DNA of 23,049 nt. Origin: a virus. A program made the translations under genes and the position numbers. The stretch is from the IMG/VR virus record IMGVR_UViG_3300037485_001799, positions 1 through 23,049 of that record; one strand, 5' to 3'. Each line of letters begins with the position of its first letter. The stretch's first letter is position 1. Positions 11,890 to 21,364 of this stretch are shown in pieces. The notes below the pieces were generated by a model that worked only from the letters and a program-made list of their open reading frames with translations, was not told the origin of the DNA and ran no database searches.

Positions 11890-11927
11890 AATAATAAACC
11901 ACACAATAAATTAAAAGGATATATTTA

Positions 11928-12368
11928 ATGGCTTATAAAAATAGGAATGCAAAGAAACCACCAAAGGATTCACCGTGGAAAGACAACGGCGGTGATCGCG
12001 AAGGGTCAGGAAGACCACCGATAAAATTATCTGATGAGTGGTGGCATCTTCTAGAAAAATACGCTTTGGCAAATTGTACTAAAGAAGAAATTTGTGGCTT
12101 TACTGACATTCATCTTGAGACGCTTTCTAAGCTTATACAAGAGCGATATTCAGTTGATTTTTCGACGTGGAAAGAAAGATTTTCATTCGGTGGTAAAGCT
12201 AGTTTGCGAAGAAGACTTTACCATATTGCTATGGGAGATAGTAAAGACGCATGTAAAGCGGCTATCCATCTTTCAAAGCACTATCTAGGGATGAAAGATA
12301 GCTCACAAGTTGATTTTGGCGACAAGCCTTTTATGTTTGCATATAATCAGGATGATAATGCAGAGTAA
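11928..12368 (+). CDS. terS: Terminase small subunit
   Basis: A 146-aa protein just before TerL, as expected. The N-terminus is basic and Gly-rich (GGDREGSGRPP), followed by helices with an HTH-like stretch (KEEICGFTDIHLETLSKLI) that would bind the packaging site, and a second helical part, KAAIHLSKHYLGMKD, a motif often near the end of small terminase subunits. AAAGGA precedes the ATG. It overlaps terL. Confidence 0.8.
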   Translation: MAYKNRNAKKPPKDSPWKDNGGDREGSGRPPIKLSDEWWHLLEKYALANCTKEEICGFTDIHLETLSKLIQERYSVDFSTWKERFSFGGKASLRRRLYHIAMGDSKDACKAAIHLSKHYLGMKDSSQVDFGDKPFMFAYNQDDNAE

Positions 12369-13842
12369 CGCAGCACTAAAACTAGATGATATTGACTATT
12401 ATTGGAAACGAAGAGACTCGATTTCAACCAATAGCGGCGTGACGATTGACACGTTTAAGCCGGTCATTCCATGGCAAAAAAAATGTCTTTTTGATATTCG
12501 GCGAAAATATGACTACTCGCTTGGAAAGCATGAGGTTTTGCTTTCTGGCTCGGTTGGATCGGCTAAAAGTATCTTTCTAGCTCACCTTGCTATAAGCCAT
12601 TGCCTTATGTTTTCTAAGGCATGTGTAGGGCTATTTAGAATGTCTTTCCCTGATTTAAGGGACACTATTTTTAAAGAGATAGTTGACCATTTAGTTTGCG
12701 ATGGCTTGGTAGAAGGACGAGACTATTGGATCAATAACACTCGTTGTCAAATTCATTTTAGAAATGGATCTAGTATTATATCACGATCTTTTACCGATGG
12801 TAAATACACCAAGGTAAGATCACTCAAGCTATCCATGGCAATCTTTGAGGAAATGACAGAATTTAGGGGAAAGCACGAACAGGCGATTAAAGAGGTTAGG
12901 AATAGGCTAGGGCGAATTCCAGAAGTTTGTAAATATGAATGTTTGCTCATTGGCGCCACTAACCCTGATGATCCATCTCACCATCTCTATGAGTATTATA
13001 TAGAGGGTTCTGAAAAGCATGAGACGAGACACGTCTATTATTCCCTGACATTTGATAACCCGTTTCTACCTAAATCTTACATTGTAGGCATCATCAGGGA
13101 TCTTGACGAAAAACAAGTATTAAGAATGATTTTTGGACGCTGGCTAGAACTAAGGTCAGAAGTCATTTACTATCAATTCGGTGATCACAATGTTGTCAAA
13201 AAAGCCTATGAAGTTGATTTAGCATTACCTGTCCACATCTCATGGGACTTCAACATAGGCAATGGAAAGCCTCTCTCTTGTGCTGTATTCCAAGTAAAAG
13301 ATTGCGGTGACTACTTTACCTTTCATTTTTTTAATGAGGTTGTCGTTGAAGGTATGCGTACCTTAGATAGCTGTGAAGCATTGGCGGATAAAGGAATTCT
13401 AGATAATTTTTCACATGAAATCATTGTGCATGGTGACGCGGCTGGCTCACATAACGACACAAGAAGCAAAAAAACCGACTACGATATCATCATGGGCTAT
13501 CTTCAAAATTATGAAAGAAAAGACCAAAAGAAACTCATTGTTTCAAAGAAAATACCACTAGCTAATCCACCAATTCGAACAAGACATAATAAAGTTAATG
13601 GTGTTTGTAAAAATGCACTAGGCGAAATAATGCTTTTTATATATCAAGGGTGTAAAGTTTTAATCAAGGGCATGAAACTAACAAAGCTAAAAGATAAGGC
13701 CGGTTTGATTGAAGATGATTCAAACGACTATCAGCATATCACAACGGCTTTAGGCTATGGGATCATAGCTTCCGAACGGTATTACTCGAATAAGAAAACT
13801 TTGGATGATGCAATAAAGAGAAGGAATATTGACTATGAGTGA
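12358..13842 (+). CDS. terL: Terminase large subunit (packaging ATPase and nuclease)
   Basis: A 494-aa protein. ATG 12358 has AGGA 5 bases upstream and overlaps terS; an upstream TTG at 12310 is not credible. The ATPase domain has Walker A GSVGSAKS (64-71), Walker B AIFEE (161-165) and coupling motif GATNP (199-203). The RNase H-like nuclease has D297 in SWDFN, D360 in HGDAAG and a third acidic cluster at D454/D457 before YQHITTALGYGI. It pumps DNA into the prohead and cuts the concatemer. It is complete and of usual length. Confidence 0.95.
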   Translation: MQSNAALKLDDIDYYWKRRDSISTNSGVTIDTFKPVIPWQKKCLFDIRRKYDYSLGKHEVLLSGSVGSAKSIFLAHLAISHCLMFSKACVGLFRMSFPDLRDTIFKEIVDHLVCDGLVEGRDYWINNTRCQIHFRNGSSIISRSFTDGKYTKVRSLKLSMAIFEEMTEFRGKHEQAIKEVRNRLGRIPEVCKYECLLIGATNPDDPSHHLYEYYIEGSEKHETRHVYYSLTFDNPFLPKSYIVGIIRDLDEKQVLRMIFGRWLELRSEVIYYQFGDHNVVKKAYEVDLALPVHISWDFNIGNGKPLSCAVFQVKDCGDYFTFHFFNEVVVEGMRTLDSCEALADKGILDNFSHEIIVHGDAAGSHNDTRSKKTDYDIIMGYLQNYERKDQKKLIVSKKIPLANPPIRTRHNKVNGVCKNALGEIMLFIYQGCKVLIKGMKLTKLKDKAGLIEDDSNDYQHITTALGYGIIASERYYSNKKTLDDAIKRRNIDYE

Positions 13843-15241
13843 TTTAGATACGAGAAAACAGATAGGTGAAATTTGGAAAGATGATCCAAACAAAAGAAGA
13901 TATAGCGCGGCAATTCTCTATGATCTTTATGAAGGCGCGATTGAAAAGCACGTTATAAACAGAATCAAAAATGAAATCATAGATCCCAAAGAGCGCAAAG
14001 AAATTGCGTCAAGAATTCTTGACGTCCAGCTTACCAGCCGAATAGTTGACAAACTCAGCAAGGCATACATGCAAAATCCTGTTCGAAGGCTAGTGGATGG
14101 TGTTGAATCTGATGAAGAAATGTTAACATGGTATTTAAAAAACATTAGTTTTGATGAAATTGGAACCAAGTTAGATAAGAATTATAACCACTACAAAGAG
14201 TTATTGTTATATTGTTATTATCATAACGCTACTAATAAACCAGCTATTAAACTATTAGAACCTTCTAGCTATATTGTTGTGAGCGAGGACACACAAGATT
14301 GCACAACGGCGAACATTATAGCGCAGTATTATGGACAAGACGCCAAAAAAAGAGACATGCTCCTTTGCGTTTCTGACTTTGAAGTTTGGATACAGTTTCT
14401 TGATGGTGAGCTAGCTACAGAAGCAATGAGCGCAATGGAAAACATTGACGGTGTTAACATCTATGACAAGCTTCCATATGTTTACGCTAGAAAATCTTCA
14501 TCATCATGTATGCCTTATCCTGATGAATCTATGATCAGCGTTTCTACGCTTATTCCCATGCTGTGCGGTGACATCAACTATGCTGTGAAATATATGTCCT
14601 ACGCTATGATTTGGGGAGTGAATGTAAAAGAGGAGTTAGTAAAAAGGGGACCAAACGCTTTTTTTAATCTTCTTCCTGTAGATGAAAACTCACCAAACAA
14701 ACCAGAAGTAGGAGTTTTAAAACCTGACATCGATATCAAAGAAGTGTTTGATGGTATCATGCTTCAACTTCAGCTTTGGCTTAACTCAAGAGGCATATCT
14801 GCTAGTGTGATTGGCTCTAATAGCGGACAGATATCATCAGGTATCAGCAAAATGATAGATGAAGCTGATGTGTCTGCTATCGTTTCTAAAAACCAGGAAA
14901 CTTATAAAAAAGCAGAACGGGCTATGTTTGATTTCATTCTTCATCATGGGCATGATATTTGGAAGTCTCAAAATCCTTCTATTCCACAAGGAATGTTCTC
15001 TCCTAACTGCTACGTTGAAACTACTTTTGAACAACCAGAAGTCATTAAAACAAAATCGGAAATCATAGATGAAGTTGTCAAAGAGTTAAAAGATTCTTTG
15101 ATTTCTAGAAAACGCGCAATCAAAAAGCTTAACCCAACTATGTCACAAAGTGAGATAGATGAGTTAATCGCTGAGATACAAGAAGATAGGACAATTGCTT
15201 CTAACCCAGTGGTTGAAAAAGTTATACCAATGGAGGTTTGA
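13835..15241 (+). CDS. Portal protein
   Basis: A 468-aa protein overlapping terL by 8 bases, with AAGGA upstream of ATG 13835. SSGISKMIDEADVSAIVSKNQ near residues 337-357 and the helical C-terminus are typical of dodecameric portal proteins, which form the DNA channel and bind terminase. Position directly after terL supports the call. No protease or maturation domain is fused. Confidence 0.88.
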   Translation: MSDLDTRKQIGEIWKDDPNKRRYSAAILYDLYEGAIEKHVINRIKNEIIDPKERKEIASRILDVQLTSRIVDKLSKAYMQNPVRRLVDGVESDEEMLTWYLKNISFDEIGTKLDKNYNHYKELLLYCYYHNATNKPAIKLLEPSSYIVVSEDTQDCTTANIIAQYYGQDAKKRDMLLCVSDFEVWIQFLDGELATEAMSAMENIDGVNIYDKLPYVYARKSSSSCMPYPDESMISVSTLIPMLCGDINYAVKYMSYAMIWGVNVKEELVKRGPNAFFNLLPVDENSPNKPEVGVLKPDIDIKEVFDGIMLQLQLWLNSRGISASVIGSNSGQISSGISKMIDEADVSAIVSKNQETYKKAERAMFDFILHHGHDIWKSQNPSIPQGMFSPNCYVETTFEQPEVIKTKSEIIDEVVKELKDSLISRKRAIKKLNPTMSQSEIDELIAEIQEDRTIASNPVVEKVIPMEV

Positions 15242-15242
15242 A

Positions 15243-15746
15243 ATGGGCGCGGACTGGCAAAAATTTGATATTATCCTTCCAAAATCCATCAAGACTAATG
15301 AAGAAAAGTTAGCTCTTGGTGAGGATATTATCGAGTACATGCGAAAGCGAACAGAAAGCGGCAAGAATAATGCAGGTGGAAGGTTCCCTAGGTATTCGAA
15401 AGAGTACATGCAAAGCCTAGATTTTAAAATTGCCGGTAAATCTTCTAGCGTGGATCTAACTCAAACGGGTGACATGCTAGCGGACATATCGGTATTAGAC
15501 ATTAAGGATAATAAGCTTGTCATAGGTTTTGAGAGAGGTTCTTTATCTAATGACAAAGCTGATGGACACATTACAGGATGGCAAGGAAGATCGAAAGTTA
15601 AAAGACCGTTTCTTGGTTTTGTTGGTGATGAGAAAAACAAACTCAACTCAATCATAAAAAAGCACGAAAAGCCAGTTAAAGAGGATAGCTTTGCTCTAAA
15701 GGCCCTAGCTTGGATATCGGGAAAGGACTTAAAACGTGGCAAATAA
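15243..15746 (+). CDS. Head-tail / virion-morphogenesis protein, copy 1
   Basis: A 167-aa product; ATG 15243 follows GGAGG at 7 bases. LTQTGDMLADISV...LVIGF and later RPFLGF are the landmarks of Phage_tail_S-like (P2 gpS, virion morphogenesis) proteins, which act in head closure or tail completion. It shares LT.TG.ML and N..VIG with the next gene product. The location between portal and scaffold is a common one. The family assignment is from motif memory. Confidence 0.55.
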   Translation: MGADWQKFDIILPKSIKTNEEKLALGEDIIEYMRKRTESGKNNAGGRFPRYSKEYMQSLDFKIAGKSSSVDLTQTGDMLADISVLDIKDNKLVIGFERGSLSNDKADGHITGWQGRSKVKRPFLGFVGDEKNKLNSIIKKHEKPVKEDSFALKALAWISGKDLKRGK

Positions 15747-16221
15747 AGATTTGGATAGATTTGTAAAAAATCTTAATAACACAATTGAAGCTTTGACAGA
15801 TAAAAAACAGTTAGAATCAATAGGGCAATTCATAGTTGAGAAAATTAAGGTTAGAACGCGGCTTGGTTCGGGTGTTGAAGAAAATTTGCAAGAGAAGTTT
15901 CCTCTTAGAAATTTTCCGATAACCGAAAAGTATATCATGTTTAGAAAAAAGTTTAAAGGTTTGTCAAGTAGCACTACTCCAACTAGAAACAATTTAACCT
16001 TAACAGGCTCTATGCTTGATTCTCTAAAAGTGAAAGCTATAGGGAAAAACTCGGTTGTTATTGGACCAACTGGAACTGATAGGTCAGGTGTTAGTAATGA
16101 ATCAAAAACAAAATGGCAAGCCGAGCGCAATAGAATTTATATGAAGATGAGTTTTCAAGAAGTAAAACAGGTGAGAATTTTTTGGCTTCGTTCATTTTCG
16201 GGCTTGCTAAAAAATAAATAA
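15736..16221 (+). CDS. Head-tail / virion-morphogenesis protein, copy 2
   Basis: A 161-aa product from GTG 15736, overlapping the gene before by 11 bases. LTLTGSMLDSLKV...SVVIGP lines up with LTQTGDMLADISV...LVIGF in copy 1, and RIYMKMSFQEV takes the place of RPFLGF. It is a diverged relative. The two copies probably do related jobs at the head-tail joint. Confidence 0.5.
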   Translation: MANKDLDRFVKNLNNTIEALTDKKQLESIGQFIVEKIKVRTRLGSGVEENLQEKFPLRNFPITEKYIMFRKKFKGLSSSTTPTRNNLTLTGSMLDSLKVKAIGKNSVVIGPTGTDRSGVSNESKTKWQAERNRIYMKMSFQEVKQVRIFWLRSFSGLLKNK

Positions 16222-16246
16222 TTAGTTTATCATGAAAGGAAGAGTT

Positions 16247-16888
16247 ATGGTTACAGAGAATGAAAATTCAAACGATGATTCTAATCAAAATGGTTCCAGT
16301 GGGACCGATCCTAATGCCGGTGGCAGCGGGCAAAAAAATCAAGACAATAAAAGACAAGTTTCATACGAAACTTATACTAAAACTTTGGATGAAGCAAAGG
16401 CAGCGAAAGCTAGGCTTAAAGCTTTAGAAGAAAGTTTAAATAAGGTTTCAGATGAAAAAATGAAATCCGATGGTGACTGGAAAGGTCTTATCGAAGCTAG
16501 GGAAAAACGTATTCAAGAGTTAGAGGCACATACTCAAGAGGTATCTACTAAGTATGAAACTTTAAACGAAAGAATCGTCTCTAGTCATAAGCTTTCTAAA
16601 GTCATTTCAAAACTTGGTGGTGGGCTTGACGAAAAATACTTCGGATTGATTGATTTAAACGAAGTAAAAGTTAATCCCGAATCAGGTGAAATAGATGATT
16701 TATCGGCGGCTAAAGTTGCTGAGAGTTTTAGAACTATGTACCCAGAAACTATAAAGCCAAAAGGAAATACTAGGATGATGGGGGAAGTTGGTTCAAAAGG
16801 TAGTGGAACACAGCTTACTTATGAAGCATGGTCTAAACTAACTTATCAAGAGCAAAAGACGCGTTACAAAGATGTAATCGACAAATAA
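16247..16888 (+). CDS. Head scaffolding protein
   Basis: A 213-aa product. ATG 16247 follows AAAGGAAGAG; ATG 16232 contains it. A disordered Asn/Ser/Gly-rich start (NENSNDDSNQNGSSG), then a long coiled coil (about 45-125, with DEAKAAKARLKALEESL) and a small C-terminal segment YEAWSKLTYQEQKTRY. This layout, directly before the major capsid gene, is typical of scaffolds that shape the prohead and then leave. Confidence 0.8.
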   Translation: MVTENENSNDDSNQNGSSGTDPNAGGSGQKNQDNKRQVSYETYTKTLDEAKAAKARLKALEESLNKVSDEKMKSDGDWKGLIEAREKRIQELEAHTQEVSTKYETLNERIVSSHKLSKVISKLGGGLDEKYFGLIDLNEVKVNPESGEIDDLSAAKVAESFRTMYPETIKPKGNTRMMGEVGSKGSGTQLTYEAWSKLTYQEQKTRYKDVIDK

Positions 16889-16904
16889 ATAAAGGGGAAA
16901 CATT

Positions 16905-17786
16905 ATGGTAGCAGGGGCAACACTCTTAGGTGACGTTACAAACCAAATCCAAAAGTTTTGGGCACCAATGTCAGCAAACCAACTTGTTCAAAATAACCCA
17001 TTTCTAAATGTGGTTAACCGTTCTTATGAAGGTTCTATCGGGAGAAAAGGCGATACCGTTTATGTAAACGTGATCAACCCTATGACAGCCGAGAAAAGAA
17101 CAGCCGGTGTTGACGCTGACATCTTCTCTGCTCAAAAAGTAGCCATGACAAGAACAGCAATCGTAGCTGATAAACTTTTCAGCATTGCGGTTGAAGTTGA
17201 AGATTTGGCGCAACTCCAGTCAATGCTTGATACTGGAGATATGAAACTACGCGAAACCATGACACAAGCATTAAACGACAAAATCAACGCTCACCTTTAT
17301 TCTTTCCGTAAGACAACTCTTACTGATGGCGTAACGGTTGATAGCGGTGTTGCCACAATTTCTAAGACAGAATTTCGCGGCGCTAGAGTTTATGCAGGTG
17401 CTAAAAAATGGCCAAAGGATGGTAACTGGTTTGCTTTCATCGATCCAAGTTATAACGGTGATATCTCGATTGATACCACACTTGCTAACAGCGACTATGT
17501 AAGTGACGCTCCAATTTCTGCTACATCTAGTTTCAGAAGACTTCTAGATTTTAATGTTGCTGAAGATAACTCGCTCTCTACAGCACAAGCAATGTTTATG
17601 CATCGTGATTGGCTCTATTGGGTAATGCAACAACAACCAGTTTGGAAGCTTTCCGATCTTCACTCTAACTATAAAAACGGTGTGCTTCTTAGTTGCCAGC
17701 TAGTAGGCGGCGCGGCTAAAAACGCATACGCTGGTGATGATCTTCACTACATGGTTTACAACTCTGCTTGGACCGATCCAAGCTAA
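16905..17786 (+). CDS. Major capsid protein
   Basis: A 293-aa protein with AAAGGGGA upstream. N-terminal arm and FLNVVNRSYEGSIGRKGDTVYVNVI, a DKLFSIAVEVEDLAQLQ helix and a C-terminal beta region with VGGAAKNAYAGDDLHYMVYNSAW. Size, position after scaffold and the pattern fit the HK97-fold capsid group (P22 coat-like). No protease is fused or adjacent, so maturation may not need cleavage. Confidence 0.87.
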   Translation: MVAGATLLGDVTNQIQKFWAPMSANQLVQNNPFLNVVNRSYEGSIGRKGDTVYVNVINPMTAEKRTAGVDADIFSAQKVAMTRTAIVADKLFSIAVEVEDLAQLQSMLDTGDMKLRETMTQALNDKINAHLYSFRKTTLTDGVTVDSGVATISKTEFRGARVYAGAKKWPKDGNWFAFIDPSYNGDISIDTTLANSDYVSDAPISATSSFRRLLDFNVAEDNSLSTAQAMFMHRDWLYWVMQQQPVWKLSDLHSNYKNGVLLSCQLVGGAAKNAYAGDDLHYMVYNSAWTDPS

Positions 17787-17797
17787 TTGAGGATTAA

Positions 17798-17989
17798 ATG
17801 GACTACACTAAATCACAATGTTTAACATTCGTATCAGAAAAAGATGCGAATGAGTTTCTGAGAAGTGGCAGAGTAGGCTATTTAATCAGCATCGTGCCAA
17901 AAATGAGTCATTTTGTTGTTTTCTTTATTCCAAAGGATGAGATTAAAATAGAAATGGCTCAAACTGAAGTTAAACAAAAAAAGAAATAA
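17798..17989 (+). CDS. Small protein between capsid and decoration genes
   Basis: A 63-aa product with GAGG before ATG. A compact mixed fold (CLTFVSEKDANEFL, VGYLISIVP, FVVFFIP) then a basic lysine-rich tail. It may be a minor head protein, by position only. Confidence 0.55.
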   Translation: MDYTKSQCLTFVSEKDANEFLRSGRVGYLISIVPKMSHFVVFFIPKDEIKIEMAQTEVKQKKK

Positions 17990-18016
17990 AACTTTCGAAA
18001 CAAAAGGGGTTTAAAT

Positions 18017-18445
18017 ATGACTGACGTAGTTACTAAAGCACACCAAACTTTTGCGCCTTGCTTCACCGGAGAAACAAAAAGAGTAGCTTTAATTTATGAT
18101 TTCACAAAAGACGCCGGTGCTTATTCCGGCAAAGTTTATATTCTTGGTACTCTTTCAGGCAAAACGCTAATTGAAAAAGTTATTGTTCGTGTTCCTACGG
18201 CTGTAACTTCTGGCGGCTCGGCTACGGTTGTTGTTGGACACACTGACAATGCTGATGCTTTCGTTGATGCAACGGCTGGCGCGGTAGCTAACTTAACAGC
18301 AGACGCAGTTGCGGCGGCGGCTACAACTTCGGTTCCAATGATTTTGGCCGATGGTAAAAAAATCACAATGACAATCGGAACGGCTGATTTATTGACCGGA
18401 AAAATTGTAGTTGAAGTTTGGTACAAGGATGTTAACGCCGGTTAA
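18017..18445 (+). CDS. Capsid decoration-like structural protein
   Basis: A 142-aa beta-rich protein. SGGSATVVVGHTDNADAFVDATAGA and the closing GKIVVEVWYKD fit an Ig- or jelly-roll-like virion surface protein of the kind often found after the major capsid gene. It has AAAGGGG upstream. A terminator follows, so it closes the head block. It is most likely a decoration or head-fibre protein; the exact role is uncertain. Confidence 0.6.
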   Translation: MTDVVTKAHQTFAPCFTGETKRVALIYDFTKDAGAYSGKVYILGTLSGKTLIEKVIVRVPTAVTSGGSATVVVGHTDNADAFVDATAGAVANLTADAVAAAATTSVPMILADGKKITMTIGTADLLTGKIVVEVWYKDVNAG

Positions 18446-18493
18446 TTAGGGCTTTTAATCGGTGTTTTACATACACATTCCTTTCATGTGTGG

Positions 18494-18530
18494 ATGTTAA
18501 GCTAATTATATTGGCTTAACATTTCATTTT
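18494..18530 (+). terminator. Terminator after the head block
   Basis: A perfect 9-bp stem ATGTTAAGC (18494-18502) / GCTTAACAT (18514-18522), 11-base loop, then TTCATTTT. A smaller stem ACACAT/ATGTGT (18473-18491) lies before it. It probably attenuates transcription into the tail genes so that capsid proteins are made in excess. Confidence 0.7.
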
Positions 18531-18549
18531 ATATATTTAAGGTTAAAAC

Positions 18550-19392
18550 ATGATAAATCAAAGTATAGTTTTGACCAAAATTTCAAATGTGATTACTGAT
18601 ATCACTAATTTTGTGACAGATGTTAATCATGTTGGTTCTAGTCTAACTCTGGCCGCAACGGATGCAATATATATTGGATCAATTCTTCCTTTTAACGCTT
18701 TATATCTTAAACTTCTAAGCACAGCAGTAAATAACAACGCTAGTGTGCTAAGTGTTGCTTTTTGGGACGCGACTTCATTTACAGACTTTTATAAGGTGTT
18801 GGATGGTACGGCTGTATCAGGCGCGACACTGGGTAAAAGTGGAACGATTAATTTGATAGCAAAAGATGATAAGGCTCCATGCTCGTATGATTCCAGGTAT
18901 ATTGCTGAACTAAATAATGTTGATGGCTACTACGGTATGTACTGGACAAGACTAAAACCATCTTTACTACTTGATGCTATTACTCTGCAATATGTCGGGC
19001 AACTCTTTGTTGATGCTGATACAACTCTTTTTATGCAGTATCCCGATCTAAACAGTACAAATTACTTTAAAGTTTTCGGCGCTACTAAAACAGATTGGCT
19101 AGATCAAAGAATTATCGCTACCGACTTAACAATATCAGAATTGATAGCTAGAAATCAGGTCATTTCAGGCGAACAGTTTCTTGATTGGCGTCTCATGAAA
19201 GAACCAGCTTTACACAAAACGGCTGAATTAATTTATCGTGGCATGGGTGTACGCTACAAAGACGATATGAATCAAGCAAACAAATCATTTGTGCAATCGC
19301 TTGAATCAAGAAAATACTGTGCTCCAAAAAGCACAACTCTTATTAAGACAGGTCAAACTAATCAGCGGCAACCTATGGGATTTTACAGATGA
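18550..19392 (+). CDS. Virion structural protein, head-tail connector region
   Basis: A 280-aa product. The N-terminal half is beta-rich (SSLTLAATDAIYIGSI), the C-terminal part helical. The ribosome site is weak (AGG). It lies between the decoration-like and tail terminator genes and is coupled to the latter by a 4-base overlap, so it is likely a connector or virion protein. Family not recognised. Confidence 0.55.
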   Translation: MINQSIVLTKISNVITDITNFVTDVNHVGSSLTLAATDAIYIGSILPFNALYLKLLSTAVNNNASVLSVAFWDATSFTDFYKVLDGTAVSGATLGKSGTINLIAKDDKAPCSYDSRYIAELNNVDGYYGMYWTRLKPSLLLDAITLQYVGQLFVDADTTLFMQYPDLNSTNYFKVFGATKTDWLDQRIIATDLTISELIARNQVISGEQFLDWRLMKEPALHKTAELIYRGMGVRYKDDMNQANKSFVQSLESRKYCAPKSTTLIKTGQTNQRQPMGFYR

Positions 19393-19844
19393 CAATTATA
19401 GGTGACTCATATACTGCTTTAGTTAATATTGTAAAAAATACTCTTACTGGTTGGTATAGGCTTACTGACCCTAATGATATTTCAAATAACTTTGATGCTT
19501 TTTTGCGTCAAGGGTGGTCATTAATTGCGGATTCAAGCCAAAATGTTGACAGATATCTATGCTCTATTTCAACTTGGAATAGAACCTATATGCTCACGAT
19601 ATCAGTTGAAGCTTTTGGAACAAATAGCGATGATGATCTATATGATGATTCAGTAAAAAAACTTCTGGAAGCGATTAACTCGGTATGCATAGCCATTGAA
19701 TCCGATCAAACCATTGCGGTATCAGGTGGAAATGTTATCGCAAGGGTTAGAAATGACAACGGTGTTCTTCCAGTTTCGAGAGATGATAAAAAGTTTATCA
19801 TGTGCGAGTTAAAAATAGATGTGGAAACTAGAATTTCATTTTAG
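19389..19844 (+). CDS. Tail terminator-like protein
   Basis: A 151-aa protein of the usual size for siphovirus tail terminators (gpU-like). It has an N-terminal helix, a central beta-hairpin with WNRTYMLTISVEAFG, a helix DDSVKKLLEAINSV and closing strands (MCELKIDVETRI). Such proteins cap the tail tube at the head end. It lies just before the tail tube gene, as expected. It overlaps the previous gene (ATGA). Confidence 0.65.
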   Translation: MTIIGDSYTALVNIVKNTLTGWYRLTDPNDISNNFDAFLRQGWSLIADSSQNVDRYLCSISTWNRTYMLTISVEAFGTNSDDDLYDDSVKKLLEAINSVCIAIESDQTIAVSGGNVIARVRNDNGVLPVSRDDKKFIMCELKIDVETRISF

Positions 19845-19855
19845 GAGTTATTAAA

Positions 19856-21364
19856 ATGCCAATTAGTAATAAATCAACTGTTTTTGCTATCATGAAAGAA
19901 GCTACCGAAGGGACTATCACAAAACCAGCGGCGGCAACTGATTTTATACCTATTCAATCTGACTTAGAGATGGTTCCAGAAATCGAGAAGCTAGATAATG
20001 AGGAAATGAAAAACTCGTTAGGTATGGCTAAAAAGATCACAGGCGCAGAAAACCCAACGGCTAGCTTCTCTCACTATGTGAAATCAAGCGGAGTAGAAGG
20101 ACAAGCGCCAGCATGGGGAAAACTCTTAGAATCGCTTTTCGGTGGTGTTAGAGTAGCGGCGGCTGAAAGAGTTACCGTAGCAGGTTCAACAATTACGGCT
20201 GTAAAAGTAGCAGACGCTTCATTGTTTGTTGTTGGTGAACCTTTACTCATCAAGGATGCAACAAACGGCTACTCGATTGCTTTTATCCATGCTATCGATA
20301 CTGTGACCGATCTTATGACCCTTGGCTTTAACATTCCAGTAGCTCCAGCGGTTGGTGTTAGTCTTGGCAAAGCTATCACATACTACCCAGTCAATACGGC
20401 AACACATCCAAGCTTAAGTTTGTGGCGCTACATTGGTAACGGCGGCGCTAAAGACATGATGCGAGGCGCAAAGGTAACTGAAATCAGCTTTTCAGCCGAA
20501 GCTGGCCAGCTTATAAATGGAAATTTCAAGCTAGAAGGTTTGGAATACTTCTTTAATCAAATTGAAATCACCGTAGCTAACGACACACTTGATTTCACAG
20601 ACGACACTGGAACCTATGCTGCTCGCGTAGCAACTGGATTTTACAAAACACCACAAGAGCTAGCATCGGCACTTCAAACAGCTATTGACGCTCTTACGGT
20701 TGAAACTATTACTGTAGGTTACTCAAACTCTACAGGTAAATTCACAATTGCAACTTCTAGTAGTGCTATTCTCTCTCTTCTTTGGAATACAGGAGCGAAC
20801 ACAGCAAGAACCATTGGAACGACTTTAGGTTTTGCGGTAGCGGCTGATGAAACTCTTGCGGTTACCTATACCGCTCCAACTGCGCAAGTTTATACCGCTC
20901 CATTTACACCAAGTTTTGACGAGAGTGATCCACTATCTGCAAAAGGTCATATCGTTTATTTTGGTGACGCAACTGATAACGTATGCTTTGGACCATCAAA
21001 GGTTGAAGTAACTCTTACTAACGAGAGAAAAGTTATTGACAACATTTGCGCGGCTTCTGGCCGGTCTGGTTCTGTGATCACTGGCCGAACAGTGAAAGCA
21101 ACTGTTTCAGGACTTATGAATCAATTCGATGCTGATAAAATAAACAGACTTCTACAAAACTTGGAATCTAGGTTTCAGTATATCGGCGGTTTAAAGAGTG
21201 GTGGTAACTGGGTTCCAGGTAAAAACTTTGGAATCTATCTTCCATACTGCTCGGTTGATAGCTTTACCGTGGGTGATGATGAATCACTTACTACGGTAGA
21301 GTTTGAAGTGAGCGCGTTTGTACCTGATGATGGTTCAAGTGAAGTTTTCATGGGTTTTGTCTAA
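19856..21364 (+). CDS. Tail tube protein with inserted domains
   Basis: A 502-aa protein, longer than most tail tube proteins. The N-terminal MKEATEGTITKPAAATDFIP and C-terminal VEVTLTNERKVIDNICAASGRSGSVITGRTVKATVSGLM with DDESLTTVEFEV are typical tube core. Two beta-rich insertions break it: residues about 103-178, and about 234-345 (FTDDTGTYAARVATGFYKT..., GKFTIATSS, LLWNTG, LGF), a module seen in many phage structural proteins. The insertions probably decorate the outer tube. TAGGAG lies before its ATG. Confidence 0.8.
   Translation: MPISNKSTVFAIMKEATEGTITKPAAATDFIPIQSDLEMVPEIEKLDNEEMKNSLGMAKKITGAENPTASFSHYVKSSGVEGQAPAWGKLLESLFGGVRVAAAERVTVAGSTITAVKVADASLFVVGEPLLIKDATNGYSIAFIHAIDTVTDLMTLGFNIPVAPAVGVSLGKAITYYPVNTATHPSLSLWRYIGNGGAKDMMRGAKVTEISFSAEAGQLINGNFKLEGLEYFFNQIEITVANDTLDFTDDTGTYAARVATGFYKTPQELASALQTAIDALTVETITVGYSNSTGKFTIATSSSAILSLLWNTGANTARTIGTTLGFAVAADETLAVTYTAPTAQVYTAPFTPSFDESDPLSAKGHIVYFGDATDNVCFGPSKVEVTLTNERKVIDNICAASGRSGSVITGRTVKATVSGLMNQFDADKINRLLQNLESRFQYIGGLKSGGNWVPGKNFGIYLPYCSVDSFTVGDDESLTTVEFEVSAFVPDDGSSEVFMGFV

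Noticed and set aside
12310-12357. Upstream TTG start for TerL
   Set aside because: It would extend deep into terS and lacks a ribosome site; ATG 12358 has AGGA.
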